Notes under the pieces: generated by a model
Seen by the model: the letters and a program-made list of their open reading frames with translations, nothing else
What the model was told of the DNA's origin: nothing
Databases searched by the model: none
In this document: positions 11,714 through 26,700 of the stretch, one piece after another
Layout: each line of letters begins with the position of its first letter
Position numbering within the stretch: position 1 is the first letter of the stretch
Origin: Nectonema munidae
Lineage: Eukaryota > Nematomorpha > Nectonematoida > Nectonematidae
NCBI GenBank assembly: GCA_030549495.1
Contig: JAUIRK010000643.1
Span: 665,001-729,000, forward strand
Direction: 5' to 3'
DNA: 64,000 bases
Position numbers and translations under genes: made by a program

Positions 11714-14700
11714 GTAATGCTTATTTCATATAATATAATATTAATTTTTTTATAAAGAAATATTACTATATAATAATTAATTTTATTTTCTAGTTCTTCT
11801 GTCTAAAAAATATACGCCTTTTCTTGCAAACTCTCCAAAATGTCTTTACTTTTCAATATTTTGAAACTTTTGAACCGCATATGCTTTTAGATCTTTCATC
11901 TTTTGGACAGGTTAATTATTATTTTTTAATTTTCTCTTAAGTATTTTTTGGTCAAACAGCAGTTACTCACTGGTCTACTGTTTCCCCATAACGGGCAACT
12001 GGTAACCTCCCTGCCCCAACTACGTGTCACCCCTTTGGAAAAGTTGAATAGCCTCTGAACAAACTTAAAATTTTTTATTTATTTTAAGAGATCAGTCAAG
12101 AGAAGTTAATTTAGGATTAATTGCCAAAAAATGAAAAGGGTTGTTATGGATAGGTGGTGATATAATAGAGGTGATTGTTAAAGTTAACATTTAAATTCTA
12201 AACTTTAAATAAACATCTAACATGACTTTCTTCTTTATATAATTTTCTAGATGTCATTATCTTCTAATCTTTTGCTAATATATCTATTTAAATTTATAAA
12301 CATCATTGAGTATGTTCAATTTTGATATATCTTTATATCCTTTCTGAATACAATAGCCTTCATCTTTGCATTTCTTAATCAAATCCAGCAAAGGTTTATA
12401 ATAATAATAATCCTTATTTTTCAAAATTACAATAAAATGATAAAAATAAGTGCACAAAATGTGTATATTAAAGTAAATACAAATCAAAATGAGAAAAGAA
12501 TTATATGTAAATATAACTAAGGCCAAAGCAGCCGCTAGGAGACATCAACCTGCTTGTGAAGTCTTGAACTATACAAAAATGTTTTTAGAAGTATGTGTGA
12601 TTGACTTACGGGATAACGGCAACAGTAGGAAAGAAAAATAAAAGATTTTATACAATATTTTCATCAAAGGAAAAATGAGATTTGTCAAAGTATGTCGATG
12701 CTCTTTCTGCCAACATAGCCATTGGGGATAGTACATTAAAAAAAATGTTGACAACAACTTTTGAAACTTGGTGGGGTGGGGGCAAAAACGTTTCATGATT
12801 GTTATAAAGGGTAGAAACTTTATATGAAAATGATTGCTTTGACTTTGAATATTTATAATATGGGAGCGACATTTGGTTAACAAAGCGAGGTGAAGTTCTA
12901 TCTTTTTTGAAGTTGAAATAAATAAATTGGCTGAATAAAGGTGGAAGCAAATGGTATATATATTTATATAGAGTCACGTAAATACTAAGAAAGTACATGT
13001 CTTCAAGTTTTAATAGAGAATTTTCAAGAAATATATTGTTCGTGTGAGAAATTGGGTGGAAGTAAATCATTTTTTGAAGAGTAAAAAGAGTTGTGTCTTT
13101 TGTGTGACCCCAGATGAAAATACTGTATCTGAGATTGGGAAGAAAAAGTCTTTTGTACAGAGTTACCATTGTTTTGGTAGGAAAAAATCGTTTGACTTGT
13201 TTCAGCATGCCAGATATATAAGCTAACTTATGGGAAATGTGTGAGTCATGATGAAACCAAGAAAGAAGCCATAATTAACCCTAAAAAATTAAACTTATTT
13301 ACTTTTTGAAAGCCCAGCGACGTTAAAAAATTCACGTAACAAGGGCTAGTAGATATATAGGAGAAAGAGACGAAGTTGGACTTTTGTGTGTTTATAGACA
13401 GATCATTGCATGTGAACCAGTTTTCAATCAGGGTAATATTTTTTTCTACGAAAGATCCGTTCAATTTTTTCAGAAAACAGCACTGTTATATCGTCTGCGT
13501 ACATCAAGATGTTGACCTCTGATGTAACGTTCGGAATGTCATTCAAAAATATTGAAAAAAAGTGGAGCTAAAATTGTGCCTCACATAGGAATAAACATTC
13601 TTTTTTTCGGAAAAATAACTATTAATAGAAACAGTTTGATACCTATTTTCAAAATAGGATTCGAAAACTTTATTGTAGTATTTGAGAAGCCATAAGACTT
13701 AAGTTTACAACTAGTAAACAATGGGGAATAGAGTCAAATGCACAACTCAAGTCCAAAAAAAGACTACTCCACTAAGTCACTCAAGTTTAAAAGTCATAAC
13801 TTGATTATTGTGAAATTTTCTAGAAATTTATCATATTTAATTTTCATCAAGATTTTAAATGTGTGATTTATCTTTAATACTACTTTCCCAAATTTTCAGG
13901 TTATGTTCACACTTTCAAAACTTTCAAATACAAAACCTGCATTATCACTCACTTAGTAAGTTTTTGATTTATTTCACAACTTTTGTAGATTTATAATATT
14001 TTCAAATTTTATTTTCAATATTAAAGTGCTTTTCCATCAATTTTCAATATCAATCTCATCGATTTTTGTGATCTTTTTGCCGATATCGAAGTTCAAATTC
14101 AGTAATACATTTTTTCATCTGATTTTTTTATAACGTTGATTATGGTTTCGTTTAGAACAATTGACTTAGCAGAAGATTCGAACCAAATATATACTCTTTC
14201 CTCTCCTCACAATGAAGAAATTTACGAAGAGCTTTGCACCTTTAAAAATGGCATTGAAGTAAAAATTGACATTACTATTTATTTCTATTATTTGTGGACA
14301 ATTTTTAAAATAACTTTTATATTTAACTATGAAAACGGATGTTCTTGATTTTGTTATTTTAACTTTATACGCAATTTGGGTAAAAAATGGACTTTTTTCT
14401 CAACAATAAAAAATTCTTAGAATTATTCTCCGTTTACATCATGCTTCAAGGCATTGCTCAATTATTCTATTTATTTTCTTTGTCCTTAACCCTTTAAAGT
14501 TCAGCTTTTTGAAAAGTGAATGGTCTGTATAACTTTTTCTATTAATTTTTTACAACTTGAAGAAGAACAACTTATACTCGTGTCTCATTTCGCCTTAAAA
14601 GTATTAAATTTCAATTATTATTTTTACAACCTAAAATACTTTAATCGTTTAATGACCAGATTTTTTAAATTTTTACCAATTCTTACCAATTCGAAATAAA

Positions 14701-17700
14701 TATACTTCAAATGTTAATTAACTTGAAAATAAAAAAAGTGTATTAACTTTTTTTTCTAAATAAATTCATTTTAAATTTTCAGTTTAAAACCTTTTACTTT
14801 TTCACAAGTGACAAAATATTTAAAATTTGAATAAATTTTAAAAATATTTCAAAATAAAATACAGTTAAAAATTAAAAACAAACTATGGCAATTTTTAATG
14901 ATAAATAATTGATATATATTGGTATTTTTTATCCTCTTATTAAAATAATTGTATTTGTTGTGTAAAATTAAAATTTTTAAAGTTTTTAAAAAATAAAATA
15001 AAGATTTTTTATTTTGTTGTGAAATTTAAATAAATGCAACTAGATTATATTTTTTCTTTAGTAATAAAATCTATAAACAAAATAATTCTAGGCATTGTCT
15101 AAGCTAATAGCCGGCCGAATATCCGGTAAATCATATTAGCAAACCGAAGCCAGCGCTTTTTAAAAGCCGTATATTTGGCTTTATTGATATCCGGTATATG
15201 CCTATTTCTAATAAAGTTGTTTCTCTCGTTTCACTTTTATTCTTAAGTATCTTCAAACTTTTTCAAATTTAGAACACATGGGGCATATGCCCCGACATCC
15301 CTTCTCTTGGTGACGGATCCGTGTATGTATATTAGAGTACTGCTAGAAGGGAAATTCTTTACCCACCAAAACATAGACGGGCCCGAAAAGTCTCACACAC
15401 AAAAAATGTATGCATGTGCTTTTGTGCCAGAATTTACAGAAAATCGTATCAAACATATATAATTTTGCAATTAATATTAGTTTCATTTTTTGTTGATAAT
15501 GAAATAACACCACTGGTTAAATATGTAAAATTTAAGTTATTTATTCTCGTTTTTGTTAAATTGGAATATAATTGAATTCAAAATTTTTAACAGGAAAACA
15601 TAGACAACATTTATTTTTTAGTATCATTCTTTCTAAATGTGTTTTTCAAAATGGAGTCCTCTGTGCCGCGAAGAAGTTCCGTGGGGATCAAGAAGAGGAC
15701 ACTGAGTGAATCGTTTTTAAATGGCTTAAAAAATGAAATATGATGATTCATACTTGAAATTTTATTTTACTGCATTAATGTTTGATAGGGAATAGAAACA
15801 TAAGTGTCTTTTGTGTTCTGAAGTGTTAGCATCCACTTTTCTAAAGCCCGTCAAGAGAAGCTTTCACTGGATTTGAAGCACTCGAGTTTAGTAAACAAAA
15901 CTATTGACTTAATCTCCAAGTTGAACGATTGCACATATCCAGGTTTCATAACAGGAATGTTTTTGCAAATTATTAAGTGTGGTTTGAAAGCCTTCACAAA
16001 ATATCTGTTGTCAAAAATTCCCACAACATAGGATAACAGTTGATATTACCTTACTGCAAAGATATATTGAATATGCTAAGAAGTTCTGAACTTGTAAAGT
16101 TGAAGCATATCTTCCTGTCAAACGATCCCTTTACACGACTAATATGAGAGATGTCTGATGACGGTTTTTTTGATTCGAAATTCGATTTTCAACTTTTTTG
16201 CAATCAGCTTGATGAAACGATGGATGCTGCAAACTAATCTCAGCCTTGCGTTTATGTACAATATGTATGTGACAAGCACCTGAAAATCTCCATATGTAGT
16301 TGGTACCCAGCGCGCTATCATCGTCTAGCCATAATAATGAAAATCATACCTAATGGGTTGAAAAATCGTATAAATGATGTCATTAAAACAGCGTATTTAA
16401 TTAAAGCAAATACCTACAACTCTTTCTTGTTTTCAGAGCTATGCAAAGAATATAATTTCGAATTTGAAAAACTCTTGCTGCGCTTAAACATGTTGCGGCT
16501 TTCCAAAGGAAAAGTATCAAAACTATAAACGCTATAAATTGCATGAAAATGAATTTTTTTTTACTAGTTTTATTAAAAAAATTTAAAGAAAGTGTGAACA
16601 TATTGGCAACTATTCTAGACAATCTTGATAAAAAAAACTAAAACATTAAATAAAACTAATATCTATATATTTGATTTCTTCAATAGACTTGATTGTTTAA
16701 ATTAGCCCCGTCGCCCACTTCAAGTACGAGGGGTGCGGATTTTAATTGAGTCGGGAATATAAGAAACAGTATAAATTTATATATTTCAAAGGAGGTTCAG
16801 AAGGCCAAAATAAATCCCAGGAAGCTAGCTCCCTTGCCCCCCCCCCCCCTAATTATCGACTGGCTTGGTTACAGTAATTAATAGGGATAGACATTTTAAG
16901 CTTTTTAGAGTTCTTATATAGTTAGTTATGTGCTATAAAAATATTTGTCTCGCACAAAAATGCATGGGCTCTTTCTTATTCAAATTACGCGCTATATTAC
17001 TGCATTTGATCAAATATAGCTCAACTTTGCGTTATTATATCATTAATGAAAAAAAAGATTTTAAATATTCATTTCTAGACTTAACCTTAAAACAAGAAAA
17101 GTAATATGGAATCATATTGGTTTACTTTATACTGTGAAAGGTATATTTTTAGGTATTTTTCAATGATTTTTTTCATAGATATTTTCTTCTCCTCCAAAAG
17201 ACGCGCAAGAGTTTTGTATGCGCGAGCTGATTGAGACGGAATTAAATTATGTCAAAGCGCTCAAAAATATTCTCATAGTAACTTTTTTTGCGTATCATAC
17301 ATACAATACGTACTTTTTATTTAAAAACATACTTTTAGCATTTCATTGAAAAACTGCATGATGTCTTCACTGTTGAAGATATAGTTGTTGTGTTTGGCAA
17401 AATTAAGGTAATATTTCTTCACAAACTTTATATTTTTTTACCTATGAAATTTTTTATGCCACTTTAAAGCTTTTTAATATTCCTTTATTCACATAGGCTA
17501 AGAAAATTTTCATATATTTCGGAGTAATATATTCTTGAGACTAATTTATTCAACAATTCTTATTTTTTTGTCAATTTGAATTATAGCAGGGAATATAGCA
17601 AAATTGAAAGCCATCATAATAAATTAGGACGAATAATTTCAACTTTATTGAGATATAAATTATGTTATATTTAAATATTAGCTACCTTAACCCATTTACG

Positions 17701-20700
17701 GCCAATGTTCCTATTTTGGAACATAAGTAATTTCATCTTCGTCTGCTTTTTTCAATGACTTTGAATATAAATCGTCTGCGTTTTTTTAGATATCGTCTGC
17801 TTTGCTTGGCCTTAAATGGGTTAATCTAAATCTAATCTGGGATGTTAAACTTAGTTAATTAACATTTTTGAATATGAATTATATTTCTCTAATATATATA
17901 TACCTTTGAATCCTTTTGATTCACTGTGCGACAAATTTAAACTTTTGAAAAAATACATAAACCGCTATAACATTTTTTAGTCAATTTTGATGTGCTGATC
18001 ACGAAAATAAAAACGAAAACTTTCCATGACGTCACAATTTTTTGTAAATTTGAATTTGAAAAATATCATATGTACTGTTATTTTATTCAAAAGTTGAAAA
18101 AACTAGGCAAGTAAAAATTGATTCATTCATGGAAAACAAGATAAAATGGTAAGTTTTTTAGGCCCTGCTATTTCTTTTTCTTTTGAAGTTTCTGGGAGCT
18201 CTCTTTTTAGATGCCAACAGAAATCAGCTAACATAACTCTGCTCCATTTTCCTTTGTATTTAGTTTCCATCATGCAAATTTGCTGATGGAACCTTTCTCC
18301 GTGTTCATCACTCACATCTGCTGCGTTTTTCGGGAAAAATGATAGTTGCGAGTGCAAGAAATGTAATTTCAAGGACCAACCAAGATATCCCTCTGAGATT
18401 CTTGATGTTTCACTAAAAGGCCATTGCAAACATTTTTGAACGAAACCCAGTCATTCAGCTCCTCTTCATCCATTTGTAATTCAAAATGTTAATTAAAAAT
18501 AGTTTGCGTATTTGAGGGCCTACAAATATGCCTTCTTTGATTTTCGCATCACTTATTTTTGGGAAAAGTTTTTTAAGGTACAAAAAACAGGACTTTTCAT
18601 GATCAAGCGCCTTTGTGAATTGCTTCATCAGCCCTAGCTTTATATGCAAAGTTGGTAAAATAACATTTTCTTTTTTAACTAGTGGTTGATTTATAACATT
18701 GTAAGATCTCGAGATAATGCAATCCCTCGGTGGCCATTCTGTACGAACATAATGTTCGGCTCTTGCTCGGCTATCCCATTTGCACAGGAAGCACATGAAT
18801 TTAGTATAACCTGTTTGAAGGCCATTCAAAATTGCAACTCATCAATTGAAAAATACAGTTTTAGTTTGACTCTTCTTAATTTTTATATTTTATTTGATTT
18901 TACCTTCAATAAATATTCTAGGCATAGGAGTTAATTTCAATAAAGTTTTGAGCACCAATGTTGAAGAGATTGAAGGACTCTGAATTAGAAAATATAAGAA
19001 AAAAAAGATAATTTAAAATTAAATTATAAATTCGTAAAAATATTTTATAACTAATTCCTGTGAATCCATTTTTTCTGTGTATTTTTTCTTTTACTAAAAC
19101 ACTTTTGACTTTTTGGGGATTTTTTTACTTTCTGTAACATCGACCTTTTTTTTTTAGATAAATTGGAATTCATATAGACAGTTATGGCATTCATATTTAA
19201 TAATTTTCATATTTGCAAGTTTAAAGTAAGGAGATATATTTATAAGTTATGGAGCTTAAAAGAGATTGATGTTCCTGAATTTTTTAAAGGTCATATCTCT
19301 ATGTTCTTATTGGCTGTTACAATATGTATAAAATATCTAAACCTTCGTGCCTCAAGTTAAATTCATCTATTACAAGAGTGGACATGTCTGATGTCAATGA
19401 AAGCCCTATACAGTTTTGATGTATTGTTAAGAGCCACTTGGTTTTATCCAAATACATAAAGTTGATACATTTATTCAAATTTAGATTAAAAATTTTTCAA
19501 TCAAATATTTAATGCCTTTTATGGATACAAAAAAATTGTTTTGGGGAGAGAAACTAAATACAGGGTGTTCATTTTGTCAGTGATAATACAAAATTTAATG
19601 AAAACACTTACAGTTTAACTTTATAATCATTCTGATATATCATCAAAAATATTTTTAAAGATATCTAAGTTTCATATACGATGCAAAAAGACTGAAATAA
19701 GAGCGCCACGCCATTAAGTGACCATCCCTTATCTATTCTGTAATTTCAAAAAAATATGTTATTAATTATCTCTCCTTAAATTTTTCTTACTTTCATGTAT
19801 TCTTCTTATTTGTCATTTGTTTACGGAATAAAAAATTGTGCTCATGACTTTTCCAAGTCTATTTTTGACCTGTTAATTTATTTTAAGTCGGGCGCTCTCT
19901 GATCATATGCATTTCATTAATGACATTATATGATAGAATAGCAATTTATCTTTCGAAAAGCAGCGGCTTTTGATATTTTTTTCTCACGTTTGCCTATGTT
20001 TATACTTGCGCTTATATTTCGAATAAGGAATTTTAAAATTTTTAAGGAGTTGATAGGAATTCATGAAAACTTTAGCGCTCGTCTCATCGACGTACTAAAT
20101 TCCAGCGAAGAAACTTTTCCCACTCCCATACACCATATTTCCATCCTTTTTTCAAAGTTTAAAGAAAAGTTCTTGATCTATGGCGAATATTGTGGACAAC
20201 TAGCAAACGCTCAAAAACACTTAGCTAAACTCCTTCAAAATGTAAACATTCGTCAAAGCATTTTAGTAAGATCTCTATTTGTAAATTATTTGGCGGGGTA
20301 TAGTACAAATCGACTTTATCCATAAATTTTTTAAATATAGAATCTATCTTCAATATCTAGCCACATTTTCAACGTTTCATTAGAATTTATTGTTTTTCCA
20401 CAAAATAAAACTTAATCTGACTTAAAAGCAGGATTTTGGAGCCGGTAGGCCTAAGAATTTGCATATATCGAGCAGGAGCCGGAGCCAGAAACATTAAAAT
20501 CAATATTGCTCTTATATCTGGCTCAATTCTCTTTTCAAATTCTAATTTGTCTTTTTAAAGTCCTAATTGCCTTTTTTCAATTTTTTTTGTATTTTATAAG
20601 AAAATCAAAATTTGGGTATTAGATATATTATATAGGAAGCAGTGGCGAATCCAAGGGGCGGGTCTCATGGGCCTAGGCCCTCTATATGAAAAATGGCTTC

Positions 20701-23700
20701 GAAAATTACCCTTACATGTATAAAAAATAAATTTTTGCAATTTATTCATGGCAAAATAATGTTAAAAATATGAAAACATAGGTAAATAGTGATTCTAAAA
20801 GATATAATACAGCTGTCGTATTCTCTGAAGACTTTTAACAAAATTGCAAAAAAATTCACCCCCCCCCCCCCCCCCCCCTCTATAAGAAATTTCTAGATCC
20901 GCCACTGATTGATAGGAAGTATAGCTACAACCTACTATTAAATAATAGATTTAATACTTCAACACGAATGTTCACCTATTTATGGATTTTGTATTTAATT
21001 CAGCTTTCATTTATTTTACCTCGTTGAAGAATACAGAGACGCAATCCAAGATAAGTAATACGAGAGTGGGGAAACAAATCTCTTTATAAGATAAAATGTT
21101 TAAGATAATAAATTAAATGCTACACATTTGCAATGCGATTTATATATTTAATAATTTTGTGATATATAGTTTTAAAAGTTTTTTACTACACATTTTTGCA
21201 AGAAATGCAAGCAATTTATTATTAATATTTTTGATTGCGTTATTGTAATCATTTCTATAATTTTCTTTTTTTCTTTTATAATTCCCAATTTTTTAACATT
21301 CATTTTTCTATATATTTTATTTTATTAAGCAATGCGAAATAGAAGCCAATGAAGGAAAATTTAAACTCCATGATTTATTAGGCATTCCAATGCAACGAAT
21401 TTTAAAGTATCATATTTTGCTTAAAGTAAGTTTGATAAAAAAATTATTTTGCATACCAAATTACTACAGTATATTTTTTCCTCATTTTGGATATTTTTGC
21501 TTATTGTTACAAAAGCAAGAATGTTATCAACCAATAAACCTATGCTCATCTAGTCAGAATTTATCAGAACATAGAATTTACAAAAAAACTAATAAAAGAT
21601 AGAATATATGTAAGTAAATTAATAGATATTAAAAATGATATACTTAAATTCTCTGTGTATCTTATTATAAATTAGGCTATGCATTATGATTAACCCGTTA
21701 TTGAACACACTACACATATGTTGACTTTACAAAAATTAAAACCATCACTTTATTATTCAACTTAGGAATTTGAATATAGGCATTTTTTATTACCAGAAAC
21801 ATGTCTAATTAAAATTAATTGCACTAAAAACAGAAACGTAAGGATTGTTATGACGACCAAAAACCTGTATGTGTTCAATGTCTTTCTAAGATATGTAAAA
21901 TACTTTGAAATAATTTTTATTAAATTTGTTCTGACGTTTTTTTGTTTTGGATAAGAATTTTTTTTATAAATGCATTGACGCTTTTCACTGTTTTATGTGT
22001 TTTCTTAGTATTTTTTGGCACCGTAATAAATTATTCAAAAAACATCAATGCTTCGATGAGGGTAAAAAAATTGAAATAGTATCCTTTCATAATTTAGCGC
22101 TCTTTATCAATATACGATACATCGTTGATCTGATGTTGAAGAGGATTGATCCTTTCAACGATGTCGAATCGATTTTTTTAATAGTTTTAACAAGTAGTTT
22201 TTGTAAATTAGGCAATGATTTATTCACGACTCATATTTCTTTTGCAGCCGATAGTCAGTATCGAATTGAGTATGAGCCGACGCTCAGTATCATAATTTGT
22301 AAAATCTTTCATGATGGTTGTTTTTATCCAACATAAAATCTAAGATGAAAAAATAATACGTAAGATATATAGTAAATACATTTTTATTGGCTCCATGATT
22401 ATGCTTCCACGTATGTCTAATACATAAATAGTTTCATGTTCTCAGTTCAAATGCCCTTTGAAGTACTAAAGTGATTCAGTTTTCAAAGACTCTATTCAGT
22501 GAGGTGTAATGGGAAAATACTTTGTTGCACGTTTCACACAAAACTACCTCACTATGATTTTAAGAAATTTATAATCCCAACTTTTATAGCTTATAATTTT
22601 ACTTTTGTAGGAACTGGCAAAACATTCTACCATAAATGCAAAGCCTTGCACTATTAAGCAAGCTCTTTCCGACATGCTAGTATGAGTACATTTTTTATTT
22701 TTTTAACTACCTTTCACATTTTCTATAATGCTATAAACCTCTTTCTTCAATTTTAAATGTTTTTAGGTGTACTTTATAAAATAGCAAACCGATATTTGTT
22801 TTTTAGTACCACTGATACTGAATTATTATTAATAGATTATGGAAAAGTTACAGTTATATCCATTATACAATAAGATAGTATTCAAACTTTTATATGAATG
22901 CCGATTAATATAGAAATCTGTGGTCAAAGGAAATAAAATGTTGCTTTTGTAGAGTTGGTGCACTAAAAGTTTGCTTAAATATATTAACAAATTTTGGCTG
23001 AATTTATATAAAAATATTGAATACTTTTAAATTATATCTAAAGATATAAAAATCATCTTTAATAGTGGGTTTATCGTGGTCAGCTGTCCTAGTTAGATCC
23101 TGTTAATGGATCTATTCCTCAAGATAGCTTCGATTTTAGTTAGTTCTATAGAAAAATTCCTTAGAAAATATCTCCCTAAAATCTGCTCCAATGTTTCTTT
23201 CTTCCTCTGAATCCTCCCCCCTTCTCCACCATTAAAAATTTTTATTAGTTTTTATACCAAATTGATGGGACCTAATAGATCTTAATGCTGCTGTAAGCTT
23301 GAGCAAAATAAAGGCCTTTTGGTCAAAGCAAATTTTTCAAACTCATAATTCTGATGAAAATAATTCTTATAAACCACTTTGAACCAACATTATATTATAA
23401 TCCCCAGTGTTTTCTGAGGTTTTGGTTTTGTAAAATCGATCATAGTCTCAAAAAAGGTAAATGTACCTTGGGATATTTTTATCTAGAAGACGCAAATTGC
23501 TCAACATGTATCAGAAAAAAAGACACTTTCTTATAAATAGTCATTTTTAATTAAAAATCAACAAAAGTACAAATTAAGATCAATTCACACGATGTCCTTA
23601 TATAAGGCTAACTTGTGTGCTATGACACGTAAGTAATGAATGAGGCTTGTGTTGGTTAATGTGTCAGAATGTTCAAAATACTAGCATTCCAATCAAAATA

Positions 23701-26700
23701 GCTACGCTTTTCTGTTCGAGTTGGATATCCACCTTGGATTTGAGGATCTCTATCCGATTCACTGATTGCTCTTTCTTTGTCAATGAATTTCAAAAATATG
23801 GGAAGCCATCCTGCACACAAGGAATGAAATCCGTAGTGCCAACCTTCAATCTGATTGTTGGTACTTGGTATTTCTTGATCTGTCCTGTGGTTCATATTCC
23901 ACATTTTTATTGCAAGTATAGGGTACCTGTGTAGAGCATTTAATTAACATCGATCAATGTATGGACCCCGATATAATATTATTTTCCATCAGAATCTGCA
24001 TTGTATGTACTTCTGAACTCGTTACTGAGTTCTTCAATGAAGTCACCAACGTTATTGATAAACACGAATGTCACGATTTAAAGACTAAAGGCTTGAACAT
24101 GTTTTTAAATATTCGAGGATAAGTGAAAAAGAAACCACTGGTATCTGTTCCTATAACATCAGAGAATGTTATAACTCACTAAACTGGGTTAATTGCACCA
24201 GCTTTCAAGTCAAATAGAATTCCTATTGCCTTCAACCTGTTTGAATTATTCTGAAAGATGTATGCATGTTGTATTTTATCAGAAAGTAGTGTATAGTATC
24301 GTGTATAGTTGGAAAAATTAGCGCTATCACGAAACCACTTTTTAAAAGTATCAACAATTGAATCCAGAATATCACCAAAACCACTGTCATAAAGTAGAAA
24401 CTTTTCACCATTGAACGTTTCATTTTAAGGGGAAGGTATGCTAGAAACGGCTTCCCTTTCGGCATGGTTAACTGGTTGAGCGAAAGCGAATGATTCTGCG
24501 AAGGTTTTCAACTCTTCCTAAATTTATTGCAGCGATTTTAGTAACTTTTTCCTGTGTGTCCGCTAAAATCCGGTCTGGTATCTTCAGATAGTGAATGGTG
24601 TGCTCATTTAGTGTTCGCATGTCTTCGTCTGAGATGTTAATTTTTAGTTTTGCTTTACAGTTTCCTTTTTTTATTACACATTCAAAAGACTGAATTTCAT
24701 TTGCAAGGTTTTTCTTGAACACACAACCCTTACCTTCATGTATACGTTTGCGTTGACCTTTCTGAGACGTTACAAACTCCTCTCTTGTCTCAGGCAAAAG
24801 TCAAACAATAACTAAATTATAACAAGTTAAAACCACTAGTGAAAAGCTAGATTTAGTCTTTATGAAAATAACGTATTTTTTTTTACCTAATAGTCATATT
24901 TATATTACGCATTGTCTGTTTATAATATACTTTCATTTATTAGGATCTCTCCCTATATATTAATGAAGTTAAAAGAGACATAGAAAATTTAGAGTTGATT
25001 GCAGACATAGAGCGCAATATAATTGGTCTTAGTCTGGTATCATTTTACAATTGTTTTTTGTTTGATTTTTTCAATATAAAAATTTTCCGATTTAGCCTCC
25101 AAATCAAGCTCTAAAAGATTATGGTAGACTTCTTAAAGATGGAGAAATAAAATGCAAAACTCATACTGATAATAAATTTCGCATTAGGTAAAATATATGT
25201 CCTTTTTCTAAATTTTGTATAAAAAATCCATGAAGTAATTTTTATGTGTTTGGGAGTCAAAAGCAAAAAAGCATTACTTGTTTTAAAATAGTTTATAAAA
25301 ATAACGATGTAATATGACTTAAAATATTGAAAACGCATAATAAAAATTCAAAATTAAAAAGTTCTTTTTTGCTTATGTAGGGAGGCAAAAGCCGTTTCCT
25401 AAAAAAAAACTTTTAAAGATTTTTAAAGTTGTTTCCTTTTGTCTGTTTTATTCAACAAATTTGATATAAGAATAACCAAATGAAGTCTCATATTTGATAA
25501 TATTTAATTATTTTAATTTTTATATTTTGATAATTATCGATAAAATATATGATGCCTATCCATTATTTTTCAACTTACTCTTTGCCATCTATCTATAGTA
25601 TAACTTATTTTAGCATAACTTTGTTATCATTTATATCTTTATACGTGTCATATTGATATCACTTTTAAAATGCATTTTTATACACCATTTTATAACAAGT
25701 AGTGTTTTTAAATTATTATTAATAAACTATTAAAATTTTAAATTGGATCTCAATAAGTAAACTTTATGAATATATTATCCTAATCACTTATTAAAGAGTT
25801 AAATGATTCAATGTTCAATTTTATTTTCCCAAATTGATAATTTAGTTTTTTTGATTTTGTCGAAATAATTTTTTTATCTAACGAATAAATTATTGTGTTT
25901 ATTTATAAGTTTCTTTGTTCAATCTACGATTTTGACACTTTATATGTCCATGTGTGAAAGATTTGTATTCTTCCTTTGAATGGAGAGCAAATTATAAAAA
26001 TTATCGAAAACATTTAGTTTATACTAAGATTAAGGATTTAAGTTCGAAACTAGGCAGTCGCAAACTTTTGTTAAGGAAGGCTCTGATATGTTTAACCGGT
26101 TATCGACATATGTCGACTTTACAAAAATGTGAATCGTCTGCGTTTATTAATGCTTTTTAATACAAATTTTCTGCTTTATACTAGATATCGTCTGATTATT
26201 CTGGCCGTTAACGGGTGATAATGTTATTTGAAAAAAAATATTTCAAAACTTCATTTTTTTACTCTGAATGATATTTTTTATTTTCCCTGCATTATGCGAC
26301 CCTCAAATTTTTCACTCCAAAATACAATATTGCATATATCTCGTGTATCATGGGAATCTGTGTATTTTTGTAATTTTGAAGACAATTATGCTATGTACAA
26401 AAATAAAATTGATGCTTCATTATTTTTAATTTTGTGTCTTTACTTTTTTTTTGTCTTCTTTATTTTGACTTTTTCTTCTCTATTTTACAAAATGAATGAT
26501 ATACAGTAGGGTAATGAATTTTTTGTGTTTACTCTATAGTATTTTTCAATAAACTTTTTGGTATAAAACTAAATATGGCCCTTTCTGTAATAATATTTGT
26601 TTGCGGTATGTCAACAACTAAAGTATCTTTCATCCAGTGATTTTTGAAGCATTTTTCAGCACTTTTGCATTTCGTGTTCTCATTGCAATTAAGACGCTTT

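Noticed and set aside
12569-12883. 104-codon minus-strand frame
   Set aside because: Overlaps the LINE reverse-transcriptase fragment in another frame and has no motif of its own.
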